Shown piece by piece: positions 35,310 through 47,164 of a DNA stretch of 47,455 nucleotides. The position numbers and the translations under genes are program-made. The stretch is from NCBI GenBank assembly GCA_964559135.1, contig CAZLGG010000020.1:1-47455 (forward strand). The letters are read 5' to 3'. This DNA comes from DRQF01 sp964559135 (GTDB lineage: Bacteria > Planctomycetota > GCA-002687715 > DRQF01). The notes beneath the pieces are model-generated. The model did no database searches. It saw nothing but the letters and a program-made list of their open reading frames with translations, and was not told the origin of the DNA. The stretch's first letter is position 1; every line of letters begins with the position of its first letter.

Positions 35310-36180
35310 GGTCATGGAAGAAGGCAGGCGGGCCTCACCCCATACGCTGCGCGCCTACAAGACCGATCTTTCCAGGTTCTGGGCGTGGTTCTCGAAGGAG
35401 GGGAACGACATTCCCCTCGCCGACGTCAAACTCTTCCACCTGAGAGCCTACCTGGGCCATCTCCAAGAATCCGGACTGGCGCGGAGCACCATCACCCGGC
35501 AGGCGTCGGCGCTCAGGACGTTTTTTTCGTGGGCGTACCGGGAGAGTCGCATCGCGGAGAACCCGGCGGCGCTTCTCAGAGCCAAGAGCGGCGCACGCGC
35601 GATTCCGAGGGTTCTCGACACCGAACAGGTGGAGCGCCTCCTCGCCCAACCCGCGGGCGGGGACTTCCTGGACACCCGCGACAAGGCGATTCTCGAGCTG
35701 CTCTACAGCACGGGGGCCCGCGTGAGCGAGGCGGTGGGGCTCCGACTGCCCGACGTGGATCTCCCCCAGGGGCTGGTGCTTCTCTTCGGCAAGGGGCGCA
35801 AGGAGAGGCTCTCGCCGCTCGGCCCCCACGCCATCGACGCCATCGAGAACTATCTTCCCCTGCGCTCTTTGAGGGCGTCGACGTCAGCCGAAGACCGGCT
35901 GTTTCTCAACCGGTTCGGCGCACCCCTGACGACCCGAAGCGTGGGACGGATGCTGGAGAAGCGTCTTCTCCAGGCGGGGCTCCCCTCCGACGTCACACCC
36001 CACACCCTCAGGCATTCCTTCGCCACGCATCTGTTGCGCGGGGGCGCGGGGTTGCGAGCCGTCCAGGAACTCCTTGGCCACGCCTCGGTGAACACAACGC
36101 AGATCTACACCCGCATCTCGCCGGAACACCTCCGCGACGTCTACCGGAAACATCACCCTCGCGCTCGCGACGACGATTGA
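35284..36180 (+). CDS. xerC: tyrosine recombinase XerC
   Basis: The 298-aa protein is the standard length for Xer recombinases. It has an N-terminal core-binding domain ('PHTLRAYKTDLSRFWAWF') and a catalytic domain with Arg in 'STGARVSEAVGLRL', Lys in 'FGKGRKERLSPL', His-x-x-Arg in 'TPHTLRHSFATHLL', His in 'LLGHASVNTTQIYTRIS' and the nucleophile Tyr in the same block. Xer enzymes resolve chromosome dimers at dif. I start it at ATG 35284 ('MGEIEEFLKVMEEG') because these codons are conserved in the left repeat as well; an in-frame extension upstream belongs to inserted DNA. It may also have catalysed, or been targeted by, the cassette insertion (speculative). It ends 23 bases from the convergent modC. 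Confidence 0.9.
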   Translation: MGEIEEFLKVMEEGRRASPHTLRAYKTDLSRFWAWFSKEGNDIPLADVKLFHLRAYLGHLQESGLARSTITRQASALRTFFSWAYRESRIAENPAALLRAKSGARAIPRVLDTEQVERLLAQPAGGDFLDTRDKAILELLYSTGARVSEAVGLRLPDVDLPQGLVLLFGKGRKERLSPLGPHAIDAIENYLPLRSLRASTSAEDRLFLNRFGAPLTTRSVGRMLEKRLLQAGLPSDVTPHTLRHSFATHLLRGGAGLRAVQELLGHASVNTTQIYTRISPEHLRDVYRKHHPRARDDD

Positions 36181-36203
36181 ATCCGCCCTGTCGCCGCCAC
36201 CCT

Positions 36204-37265
36204 TCAGAAAGTTCGCAGCGCCGCCGTCTTGAGGAGGCAAAAGACCTCCGCGCCGGGAACGAGACCGAGCTCGTCCCGCGCCTTCGGCGTGATCTCCGAC
36301 CAGATGCGCCCGCCCGCCTCGAGGGCGACGAAAACCATTCCCCCCCCCTCCGGCTCGACGATCCTCTCCACCCGCGCGGGGATGCAATTCCGAATACTCA
36401 ACCCGTCGGGTCGCGTCCGAGCAAGCGTGACGTCGCTCGCCCCGAAACGGATGTAGGTCGGCCGGCCGGCAGGAGCTGGGGGCGTGGAGAAGAACACCCA
36501 CTGATCCCCCATGCGTCCCCGCCAAACGCCCTTCTCTTCGATCACGTCGGTGACCTCCACGAGATTGAGAGGGTTCAGGCGGCCCTCACGTTCCTCCTGC
36601 TCGAGGACCTCGGCGGTGGGTCCCTGGCCTACGACACGCCCGTCGTCCAGACTGACGATCTCGTCGGCAAGACGGAGGACGTCGCCCTGGGCGTGACTCA
36701 CGAAGAGCAGGGGTATGTCGAATTCCTCGGTGACCCGATCCAGATGGTCGAGGACGCGACGCTTGAGTGCGCGGTCCAAGGAGGCGAGGGGCTCATCCAT
36801 GAGGAGGATGCGCGGGCGGCTGAGGATCGCCCTTCCCAGCGCCACGCGCTGGCTCTGTCCGCCGGAGAGTTCGTGGGGCCGCCGACGCAGCAGATCGCCC
36901 AGGTCCAAGGCGCCGACGACGCGCCGAAAAAAGGCTTCGTCCCGCATCTTGGCGGTGCGCGGGCGACCGAAGACGAGGTTTTTCTCCACGGTCAGGTGAG
37001 GGAACAGCAGGTGGTCTTGGAAGACGAACCCTACGCCACGGCGCTCCGGCGCGCGGCGAAGACCGTCCCCGTCGACGATCTCCCCGGCAACGACGATGCG
37101 GGCATGGTCGGACCTGAGCAAGCCCGCGATCGCCTTCAGAATGGAGGTCTTCCCCGACCCCGACGGCCCGAACAGAGCACAGCGGCCGGCATTCATGGAC
37201 ATCGCGACGTCCAGCTCAAACCCGGAATCGTAGCGATGCTTCAGTTCCACTTCGAGAACGGTCAT
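36204..37265 (-). CDS. modC: molybdate ABC transporter ATP-binding protein
   Basis: The predicted protein has 353 aa from ATG 37265, overlapping the modB stop (ATGA). The ABC ATPase motifs are complete: Walker A 'FGPSGSGKTSILKAIAG', Q-loop 'VGFVFQDHLLFPHLTV', signature 'HELSGGQSQRVALGRAIL', Walker B 'ILLMDEPLASLD' and switch 'LFVSHAQGD'. The C-terminal 110 residues form a TOBE/MOP-like domain ('IRNCIPARVERIVEPEGGGM') that binds oxyanion, as in ModC. It powers molybdate (or tungstate) uptake. It is third in modABC. Confidence 0.92.
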   Translation of the reverse strand: MTVLEVELKHRYDSGFELDVAMSMNAGRCALFGPSGSGKTSILKAIAGLLRSDHARIVVAGEIVDGDGLRRAPERRGVGFVFQDHLLFPHLTVEKNLVFGRPRTAKMRDEAFFRRVVGALDLGDLLRRRPHELSGGQSQRVALGRAILSRPRILLMDEPLASLDRALKRRVLDHLDRVTEEFDIPLLFVSHAQGDVLRLADEIVSLDDGRVVGQGPTAEVLEQEEREGRLNPLNLVEVTDVIEEKGVWRGRMGDQWVFFSTPPAPAGRPTYIRFGASDVTLARTRPDGLSIRNCIPARVERIVEPEGGGMVFVALEAGGRIWSEITPKARDELGLVPGAEVFCLLKTAALRTF

Positions 37266-37972
37266 GAGGCGCCCACGCGTCCGAGTCTCTTCTTGCCTCG
37301 CCGGTCGAGCCACGTGCCTGCGACCAGCGCCGCGGAAGCGATGAGGACGGACAAGACGAGAAGTCGCGTCGCTTCCCCCATGCCGTCGGGCGACTGATAG
37401 GCGTTGTACATGGCCAGCGGCAGGATACGAGTCCGGCCGGCCACGTTGCCGGCGAAGACCATGGTCGCTCCGAACTCGCCGAGGCATCGCGCGAAAGCGA
37501 GCACGATTCCTGCCGCCACGCCGGGCCATGCGAGCGGAAGACTCACCGCAAGAAACGTCCTCGCCCTCCCCGCTCCCAGGGTGCGTGCGGCCCCTTCCAG
37601 ACGGGGATCGACGCCCGAGAACGCCAATTGGGCCGCTTTGACCAGAAGTGGAAACGAAACCACGGCGGCCGCCACGACGGCCCCTTTCATGTCGAAGACG
37701 AAGCGAACGCCAAAGACCCGCTCCAACCAACCTCCGACGAGCGACTCCCGTCCAAGGAGGAGGAGAAGCAACAGCCCCGTGGCGACGGGAGGCATCACGA
37801 GAGGCAAATTGATGAGGATCTCGACGGCGGTGCGACCGCGAAACTCCCTCCTCGCCAAGATGTACCCCATGAACACGCCGACAGGGAGAATGAGCAGGGT
37901 GGCCCCGAGGGCCACTTTCACGCTCAGCCCCAGCACTTCCCACTCCGCCGCGCTCAAGGTGAAGGCGCTCAC
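37262..37972 (-). CDS. modB: molybdate ABC transporter permease
   Basis: The 236-aa protein starts at GTG 37972, overlapping the modA stop (GTGA). It has five to six membrane helices and the permease EAA-type loop 'AARTLGAGRARTFLAVSLPL'. Diagnostic ModB segments are 'LPLVMPPVATGLLLLLLLG', 'ALARCLGEFG'-like 'AFARCLGEFGATMVFAGNVA' and 'GRTRILPLAMYNAYQSPDG'. It forms the membrane channel for ModC and ModA. Expression is presumably governed by molybdate through ModE or a Moco riboswitch, but neither is visible here. Confidence 0.93.
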   Translation of the reverse strand: MSAFTLSAAEWEVLGLSVKVALGATLLILPVGVFMGYILARREFRGRTAVEILINLPLVMPPVATGLLLLLLLGRESLVGGWLERVFGVRFVFDMKGAVVAAAVVSFPLLVKAAQLAFSGVDPRLEGAARTLGAGRARTFLAVSLPLAWPGVAAGIVLAFARCLGEFGATMVFAGNVAGRTRILPLAMYNAYQSPDGMGEATRLLVLSVLIASAALVAGTWLDRRGKKRLGRVGAS

Positions 37973-38742
37973 CGCTCCGTCGCCTTCGCGACGACACGGA
38001 AACCCCTTCGACGGAAAACGCGAGCGGCCTCCGGCGTCAGAAACGCATCGAAGAGGGCGCGGGCCGCGACATCGTCGTGATCCCCCTTCAGCAGGAGGAG
38101 CGAGTAGATGATCGGCTCGTAGCTGGACTTCGGAAAGGTGAACGCGACGTCCACAGCCTTCACGATGTCGGCATCGGTGGCGTAGACGACGCCGCCCTCG
38201 GCTTCACCGCGCTCCACGAAGGACAGGACACTGCGGGCGTCCTGTCCCCGCACGATACGCCCCGCCTTCTCCAGAGGCCCCAACAGCCCCAGGTTCTCCA
38301 GAGCCTGTTCGCCGTAGCGCCCCGCCGGCACGCTCGGCCCGGCCAGCGCTAGGTAGCGCCCCGCACCTTCAAGGAGATCGCGGGGGTGTCGGATACGAGA
38401 CGTGAAGCCGTGCGGAACGACGAGGACGAGCGTGTTCGCCAAGAGGTCCTTGCGTGCGAGGACTCTTCCCGCCCGCTCCAACCGTGTCGCCCACTCGGTG
38501 TGTGCCGAGAGAAAAATGGTCGCGGGCGCCCCCTCGAGAATGGACCGCGCGTGTCCGGAACTGGGGCCGGGCGCGACCTCGACGGCAAGGCCCGTGCGCG
38601 CCTCGAAGGACGAAACCACATCCCTGCAAACATCTTGGGCGCTGGCCGCGGAGAGAATCAGGAGGGTCTCCTCTTCCCCACCTGCATCGGTGCAGGCGAC
38701 GACGCAGCCGAGAAGGAAAAGCAGGAGACGACGCAGGTGCAT
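37969..38742 (-). CDS. modA: molybdate-binding lipoprotein
   Basis: The 257-aa protein has a lipoprotein signal peptide ending 'LLGCVVACTDAG' with lipobox VVAC. The mature protein starts 'LLILSAASAQDVCRDVVSSF'; the Ser-Ala-Ala-Ser segment and the later 'PSSGHARSILEGAPATIFLS' bind the oxyanion. 'GEAEGGVVYATDA' is the second-lobe motif, and the family's usual Tyr hinge region is present. It is first gene of the modABC operon, with both junctions overlapping. Sulfate or tungstate binding is a weaker alternative. Confidence 0.9.
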   Translation of the reverse strand: MHLRRLLLFLLGCVVACTDAGGEEETLLILSAASAQDVCRDVVSSFEARTGLAVEVAPGPSSGHARSILEGAPATIFLSAHTEWATRLERAGRVLARKDLLANTLVLVVPHGFTSRIRHPRDLLEGAGRYLALAGPSVPAGRYGEQALENLGLLGPLEKAGRIVRGQDARSVLSFVERGEAEGGVVYATDADIVKAVDVAFTFPKSSYEPIIYSLLLLKGDHDDVAARALFDAFLTPEAARVFRRRGFRVVAKATER

Positions 38743-38888
38743 GACGGGATTCTAACGGAAGTTCCTCCGCCCCACCTCTTCGTAAAGACACATCGCGAAG
38801 CGGAATCTCGAACCCCCACATGAGGCCGCACACACCTCCGCGTAGCACGGGCGGGACGAGGACGTCCCGGATCCAAGGGAAGGGGCCT

Positions 38889-38976
38889 CTCACGGAGAGG
38901 CAGGGGCACGGAGATTCATCCCGCGAGCGGGTCACCCTCGGCCACCTTCTTCTCCGTGGCTTAGTGCCTCCGTGAG
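38889..38976. repeat. REP/MITE-like imperfect inverted repeat
   Basis: The left arm 38889-38914 (ctcacggagaggcaggggca...) pairs with the right arm 38951-38976 (...ttagtgcctccgtgag) with only a few mismatches over 26 bases, leaving a 36-base loop. The core ctcacggagg occurs again near 39124. The structure resembles dispersed intergenic palindromes found in many copies per genome; copy number cannot be seen here. Confidence 0.6.
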
Positions 38977-39013
38977 GGAAAGAAATGAACGTCAAGGAAG
39001 GCCGGAGACGCGA

Positions 39014-39103
39014 CGCCATGTGTCCGCTCTTCGCGTCAATGTGCCAAGCCAAGCTCTGCGCCATGTGTCCGCGCTGCGCTTCGTCGTGCCAAGCCAAGCT
39101 CTG
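39014..39103. repeat. 45-bp tandem duplication
   Basis: Units 39014-39058 and 39059-39103 share the first 14 bases (cgccatgtgtccgc) and the last 18 (gtgccaagccaagctctg) exactly, and differ at a few positions between. Each unit is 45 bp, so they are head-to-tail copies of a non-coding sequence. Confidence 0.85.
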
Positions 39104-39176
39104 CGCCCCAGGGGAAGGGGAGTCTCACGGAGGGTTAGGGTCGGCGACGGGATGTCGTCGCTCAACGAGAAGGGAT

Positions 39177-40766
<1,590 letters not shown>

Positions 40767-40767
40767 C

Positions 40768-41893
40768 TCACTTTTCCTTCGCTGCGGCCTCCTGGGCCTT
40801 CTTTCTCTTCCAACGGCGGTACGACTCGATGAAGGGTTGGATCGCGCCGTCGAGGACCGCGTCGACATTCCCCTCCTCATGTTTCGTACGGGTGTCCTTC
40901 ACGAGCCGGTAGGGCTGCAGGACGTAGTTGCGAATCTGGCTGCCGAAGTTGATCTCACCCTTTGCATCGTAGTTCTGGGCGATCTCCTTTTGCCGTGCCA
41001 TCTCTTGAAGCCGCAGGAGGCGGGCTTGCAAGACCTTCATGGCCTGGGCACGGTTTTTGTGCTGAGACCGCTCGTTTTGACACTGGACGACAACACCGGT
41101 GGGAATGTGGGTGATGCGGACGGCGGAGTCGGAGGTGTTCACGTGCTGCCCGCCCTTGCCACCCGCCCGATAGGTGTCGATGCGAAGATCTTTGTCCTTG
41201 ATCTCGACGGCGTCCTCTTCTTCCAATTCGGGGAGGATATCAACACCCACGAAGGAGGTTTGCCGCTTGCCCGCCGAGTTGAAGGGCGAGATGCGGACCA
41301 ATCTGTGGACGCCGATTTCGCTCTCCAAAAGACCGTAGGCCAACTCGCCCTCGATCCGGATGGTGGCGTTTTTGATACCCGCTTCGTCGTTCCCCGTGAG
41401 CTCGAGGATCGTCGTCCTCATCCCCTCGCGCTCGGCCCAGCGCAGGTACATGCGCATGATCATTTCGGCGAAGTCGTTGGCGTCGGTGCCGCCGCCTCCG
41501 GCCTGAATCGTCATGAGAGCTCCGCAGTGGTCGTGGGGGCCGTCGAAAAGCGACTTCAGCTCGAGCTCATCATAGAGGGTCTCGACCCGCTTCAGCTCGG
41601 CCAGCAGTTCTCGCTCCTGCGCCTCGTCGCCCTCCACCATTTCCGCGTAGTCGCGGATGTCACCCAGCTCGGACTCGAGCTGGGAGAGATCGTCGACGAT
41701 GGACTTCGCGGCCTTCAGTTTCTGAATGACGGCCTGCGCAGTCTCCTGGTCGTTCCAGAAGCCCTCCTCGGCCATCTTGGATTCCAATTCCGGAACGAGT
41801 GTGCGGCGACCTTCGTAGTCAAAGACAGTCCTTGAGGTTGGATAAGCCCTCGAGCATTCTCTGGAGTCCCTTCTCGATTTCGGGGTGGCTCAT
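40768..41893 (-). CDS. prfB: peptide chain release factor 2, with programmed +1 frameshift
   Basis: Translation starts at ATG 41893 (MSHPEIEKGLQRMLEGL, then SNLKDCL) and reaches an in-frame TGA at 41821-41819 after 24 codons. A +1 shift at CTT-TGA-C continues as 'DYEGRRTLVPELESKMAEEG' in the long frame ending at 40768, giving about 365 aa. RF2 recognises UAA and UGA. The codon-reading tripeptide SPF ('VRISPFNSAGKRQTSFVGV') and the catalytic GGQ ('YRAGGKGGQHVNTSDSAVRI') are present. The frameshift autoregulates RF2: low RF2 lets ribosomes pause at TGA and shift. AGGAG lies upstream of the ATG. ptsN lies 76 bases upstream and purH follows directly. Confidence 0.95.
41818..41834 (-). promoter_or_regulatory. 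prfB programmed +1 frameshift site
   Basis: On the minus strand the sequence reads AAGGACTGTCTTTGAC: a Shine-Dalgarno-like AAGGA shortly before CTT, then TGA and C. CTT-TGA-C is the same slippery codon, stop and following base as in other bacterial RF2 genes, and the shift joins the two prfB frames exactly. Confidence 0.92.
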
Positions 41894-41969
41894 GTCTGTC
41901 GACTCTCCTGATATCGGATCGTGGCCGGGGTTTGCGGGGTTATGCCAAGAGCCTCCGTCTCGCGCAATC

Positions 41970-42452
41970 TCACGCCCGTTCCGAGCGGCCCTCGTCAGTG
42001 CTGTAGCTCGTGGTGAACCCGTGGACCTCTCCGATGCTATAGGCGGAGAGGATCTTGCCCTTTTCGCTCTTCAAAAAGCGCATGACCATGCGCAGGATCC
42101 GCAGGTAGTCTTCCTGGCGCCCGCTCGGCCCCACGATCATCATGATGAGTCGCACGGGAAGGTCGTCCACCACCGACGAGTAGGGGATCCCCTTGTCGCA
42201 GATGCCGAGCGCCATAGCGAACTCCTGGACCGCGCCGAGCTTCGCATGGGGGACGGCGATCCCATAGCCCATACCCGTACTCATCAGAACCTCGCGGCTC
42301 ATGATGGCCTGCTCCACGGCAATCCGCTCCTGGACGGCGCCGGTGGAAGCCAGCTTGTCGAGCAGGACCTGGAGAGCCGCGGTCTTCGAACCCACGTCCA
42401 GTTTGAGAATGCGGGACTCGGGCAACAGGGCGGACAGTTGATAGATACTCAT
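41970..42452 (-). CDS. PTS EIIA / PtsN-like nitrogen-regulatory phosphocarrier
   Basis: The predicted protein has 160 aa from ATG 42452. It belongs to the PTS EIIA type 2 fold (PF00359): 'LLPESRILKLDVGSKTAAL' at the N terminus, the phosphorylated His in 'GYGIAVPHAKLGAV', then 'IPYSSVVDDLPVRLIMMIVG' and 'DYLRILRMVMRFLK'. No EIIB or EIIC domain is nearby, so it is more likely a regulatory PtsN-type protein than part of a sugar transporter. It is first in a ptsN-prfB-purH run and divergent from the esterase gene over 142 bases. Confidence 0.85.
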   Translation of the reverse strand: MSIYQLSALLPESRILKLDVGSKTAALQVLLDKLASTGAVQERIAVEQAIMSREVLMSTGMGYGIAVPHAKLGAVQEFAMALGICDKGIPYSSVVDDLPVRLIMMIVGPSGRQEDYLRILRMVMRFLKSEKGKILSAYSIGEVHGFTTSYSTDEGRSERA

Positions 42453-42594
42453 GGCGGAATCGCTCCCCGGCGGTCGGGACGGGGCCAACTTACCCCGACC
42501 CCGCCCATGCCGCAACGGGCAGGGGGACGGATGTGACCGCGCGAGAGCCCAGCAGATCGAAGAGGATGGCGAGAAGAACAACGAGGACAAACCC

Positions 42595-43320
42595 ATGAGC
42601 CCCACGGAGGAGCCGAACGACAACCCGCCCGAGACACCCACCCCCTATCGGGAGGTAACCAGCGATTTCACGCTTCCGGTCCGTTCCCTCTTTCGCCCCG
42701 CGAGGGGTCGGGCCCGAAGCCTCGTCGTGGCCCTTCACGGCATGGGACAGCACGCTCGGTACCTGGAGGCTCGCCTAGGAGGTCTCCGGGATCCCGACCG
42801 GGCCCTGTTGATTCCGGACGCGCCCCTGCCGTTCGAAGTCAAGACCCCCGAGGGCGGCCGCCGCGAAGGTCGTGCGTGGTACATCTATACCGGCGACCAG
42901 GAGGCCTTCCTCGAGTCCGCCCATCAAACGGCCGCCTGGTTGAAGGACCTCATCGAAGACGTTCGCCGGACGGAGGATCTCGAAAACACTCCCCTCGTTC
43001 TCCTGGGTTACTCCCAAGGCGGCTACTTCGCGGGGCTCTTCGCGGCGCGGGGTGGTCTGCTCCCCGCGCGTCTCATCGTCATCAACGGACGCCTGAAAGA
43101 CGAGATCGTCGATGCGGATCGGGCCGCCGACTGGCCGCGGACCCTGGTCGTTCACGGGGAGAAGGACCGCTTCCTCCCCATCGACCGGGCGAGAGCCTCG
43201 GCGGAAGCGCTGGCGAACGCCGGGGCTCCGGTGGACTTCCGAGCCTTTCCATCCGGCCACGGATTGAACCCCGACCAAATCGCACTCATCGACGCGTGGC
43301 TTCGCGAAACGGGGCTCTGA
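42595..43320 (+). CDS. alpha/beta hydrolase, phospholipase/carboxylesterase type
   Basis: The predicted protein has 241 aa from ATG 42595, which has GAGGA 7-8 bases upstream. The fold is set by 'SLVVALHGMGQHARYLEARL' (oxyanion hole), the nucleophile Ser in 'VLLGYSQGGYFAGLF', Asp in 'VVHGEKDRFLPIDRA' and His in 'FPSGHGLNPDQ'. It belongs to the PF02230-like serine esterases, acting on short acyl esters or lysophospholipids. There is no signal peptide, so it is cytoplasmic. It appears monocistronic, and converges on kbl. Confidence 0.86.
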   Translation: MSPTEEPNDNPPETPTPYREVTSDFTLPVRSLFRPARGRARSLVVALHGMGQHARYLEARLGGLRDPDRALLIPDAPLPFEVKTPEGGRREGRAWYIYTGDQEAFLESAHQTAAWLKDLIEDVRRTEDLENTPLVLLGYSQGGYFAGLFAARGGLLPARLIVINGRLKDEIVDADRAADWPRTLVVHGEKDRFLPIDRARASAEALANAGAPVDFRAFPSGHGLNPDQIALIDAWLRETGL

Positions 43321-43346
43321 GCTTCACCGCCTCCCGCCCTCACTCC

Positions 43347-44534
<1,188 letters not shown>

Positions 44535-44560
44535 GGTCCATCCTTTCCGGCCCAAAGGGC

Positions 44561-45583
<1,023 letters not shown>

Positions 45584-45702
45584 TCTCACCCCTTTCAGGC
45601 ATTCGGTCGGCTCGGATCGTCGAATCGTCCCCGACGGGATTCCCCGGCCCGAGCCATGCTATGCAACTTGGGGTCGCCGGTCATCCGGACCGAAGGAGCA
45701 CT

Positions 45703-46944
45703 TCAGAGCGGTTCGTCATCCCCGTCGGGCGCAGGCGAGGCGGCGCGGAAGGTCGCCTCGGCGCGCTCGAGGACGCCGCGAAATTCGGCGGGTTCGAGGG
45801 GCCGCCACCGCTTTTTCTCGATACGGGCGTCGAGGCTCTTGCGATCCAATTGAAGGCTCGTCACGTGCAGTCCCTCGTCGGAGAACACGTGGACACGCCC
45901 CTTGGGTCCCAAGACGATGAAGGTCTTTTCGCGGCGATCCCGGAAACTGCGCTCGGGCTTGGCCGCGGCCAGATCGCTGCGCGCCATGCCCGTGGGGCGC
46001 TCCTTGTCCCGCGCCCGCTCTCGGGCGTGCTCCGTGCGCCAGATCCTTCGTCGCCGCCGCCGACCGAACCCTTGCGCCATGTCCCTCAAGAGCCGCTCCG
46101 CCGCCTCCGCGGCGCACGCCCCACGCTCCTTCGGCCGTCGCCGTTTCAGGTCCTGGTTGATGCGGGCGAGACGGCCTCCAGCGTCGTGGACGAGCTCCAG
46201 GAAGGTGAGGTCACGGGGGCCGTCGAGAAGTTCCCTGACGTCGCGCCCGTCCGGCAGGCGGCCCAGGACGTTCAATCCGAGCCGAACGGCTCGACTCCGC
46301 GTGGAGGATCGCACGAGTTGAAGGGTGACGGCAAACCGTTCCGACCCGCTCTCCCCGCTGGGCTGCTGGAAGTAGCCGAGCGCCAGCTGTCCGCGAAGAT
46401 CGTAGGCCCGGTCGCCCCGGCTGAAGGCCTCCAGTCGGTCCCCCACGAGCTCCGCCTTCCCCATGAGGAGCTGGATGGGACGGCTCGTCCCCTCGGACAG
46501 GCGGTCCACGCCTTCCAACCGTCGTGCGATGGCGAGATCGAGGAAGGGCTTCCATTCCGGCTGCCCCGTCTGACCGAAGCCGGCGAAGACGTCCCGAGGC
46601 GTTCGGGGGGCCGCATGCTCGCAGTCCGAGGATTCGCAGAAAAAGCAGTAGACCCGGCCCGGCCGAAAGGCGGCGTGGCCGAGAATGGCGTCGTCGATGT
46701 GTCGGGTGAGTTCTTCCAGCACGCGCCGGCCGGCCACCCGGTCCTCGTCGGCACGCCCGCGAAAATCGAGGGGCCAGCGCAGGTCCAGCGGCGGAAGGGA
46801 ACGGACCACGTCCCGGGAGTAGGGTCTGGACAAAAAGACCCGCCGCGCCAAGTCCGAGATCCGGAGGGCGATCTCCTCGATTTCCGCTTCGAAGCCGTTC
46901 GGCTTGACCCTCGGGGGGCCGCGGCGCTTGCGTTTGGAACTCAT
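45703..46944 (-). CDS. protein of unknown function with a SWIM-like Cys/His motif
   Basis: The 413-aa protein has no signal peptide and is basic and Arg-rich. The N terminus (MSSKRKRRGPPRVKPNG) looks like a nucleic-acid-binding tail. 'VYCFFCESSDCEHAAP' offers CxxCxxxxCxH, close to a SWIM-type zinc site. A highly basic segment ('AQGFGRRRRRRIWRTEHARE') lies in the middle. The C terminus reads 'FIVLGPKGRVHVFSDEGLHV' before a short helical end. I recognise no family. GAGGAG lies 7 bases before the ATG. It is divergent from the valS-like gene over 220 bases. Confidence 0.65.
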   Translation of the reverse strand: MSSKRKRRGPPRVKPNGFEAEIEEIALRISDLARRVFLSRPYSRDVVRSLPPLDLRWPLDFRGRADEDRVAGRRVLEELTRHIDDAILGHAAFRPGRVYCFFCESSDCEHAAPRTPRDVFAGFGQTGQPEWKPFLDLAIARRLEGVDRLSEGTSRPIQLLMGKAELVGDRLEAFSRGDRAYDLRGQLALGYFQQPSGESGSERFAVTLQLVRSSTRSRAVRLGLNVLGRLPDGRDVRELLDGPRDLTFLELVHDAGGRLARINQDLKRRRPKERGACAAEAAERLLRDMAQGFGRRRRRRIWRTEHARERARDKERPTGMARSDLAAAKPERSFRDRREKTFIVLGPKGRVHVFSDEGLHVTSLQLDRKSLDARIEKKRWRPLEPAEFRGVLERAEATFRAASPAPDGDDEPL

Positions 46945-47164
46945 GGATTCTCCTCACCGGTATTGTGACATGCCGGCCGGCGAGGTCCATCTCCTCGCAC
47001 CCGTGACCGCCTGATCCCGAAGGGCCCATCCCGGCCGAGGGTGATGCGAGGGACGGTGGGCATCCGAGCCGAAGGGATCGGGAGGGCGGGTTGGCGGTGG
47101 AAGTGACGGGGCGGTCGCTGCTAACATCGCGGCCCCTTCGACCAATCCTTGAGGATGACCCGAC

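Larger units (their letters stand above)
38743..39176. other. 434-bp non-coding region rich in repeats
   Basis: It lies between the modA start and the purH stop. The modA promoter must be near the 38743-38800 end. No reading frame here has coding character. It contains a long imperfect inverted repeat and a 45-bp tandem duplication, listed separately, and another ctcacggagg arm at about 39124. I see no tRNA. Confidence 0.7.

Noticed and set aside
38369..39097. Minus-strand open frame across modA and the spacer
   Set aside because: The part over modA is out of frame with the clear ModA protein, and the rest reads through repeats.
39014..39103. CRISPR array
   Set aside because: Two directly abutting 45-bp units with no unique spacers are a tandem duplication; no cas genes are present.
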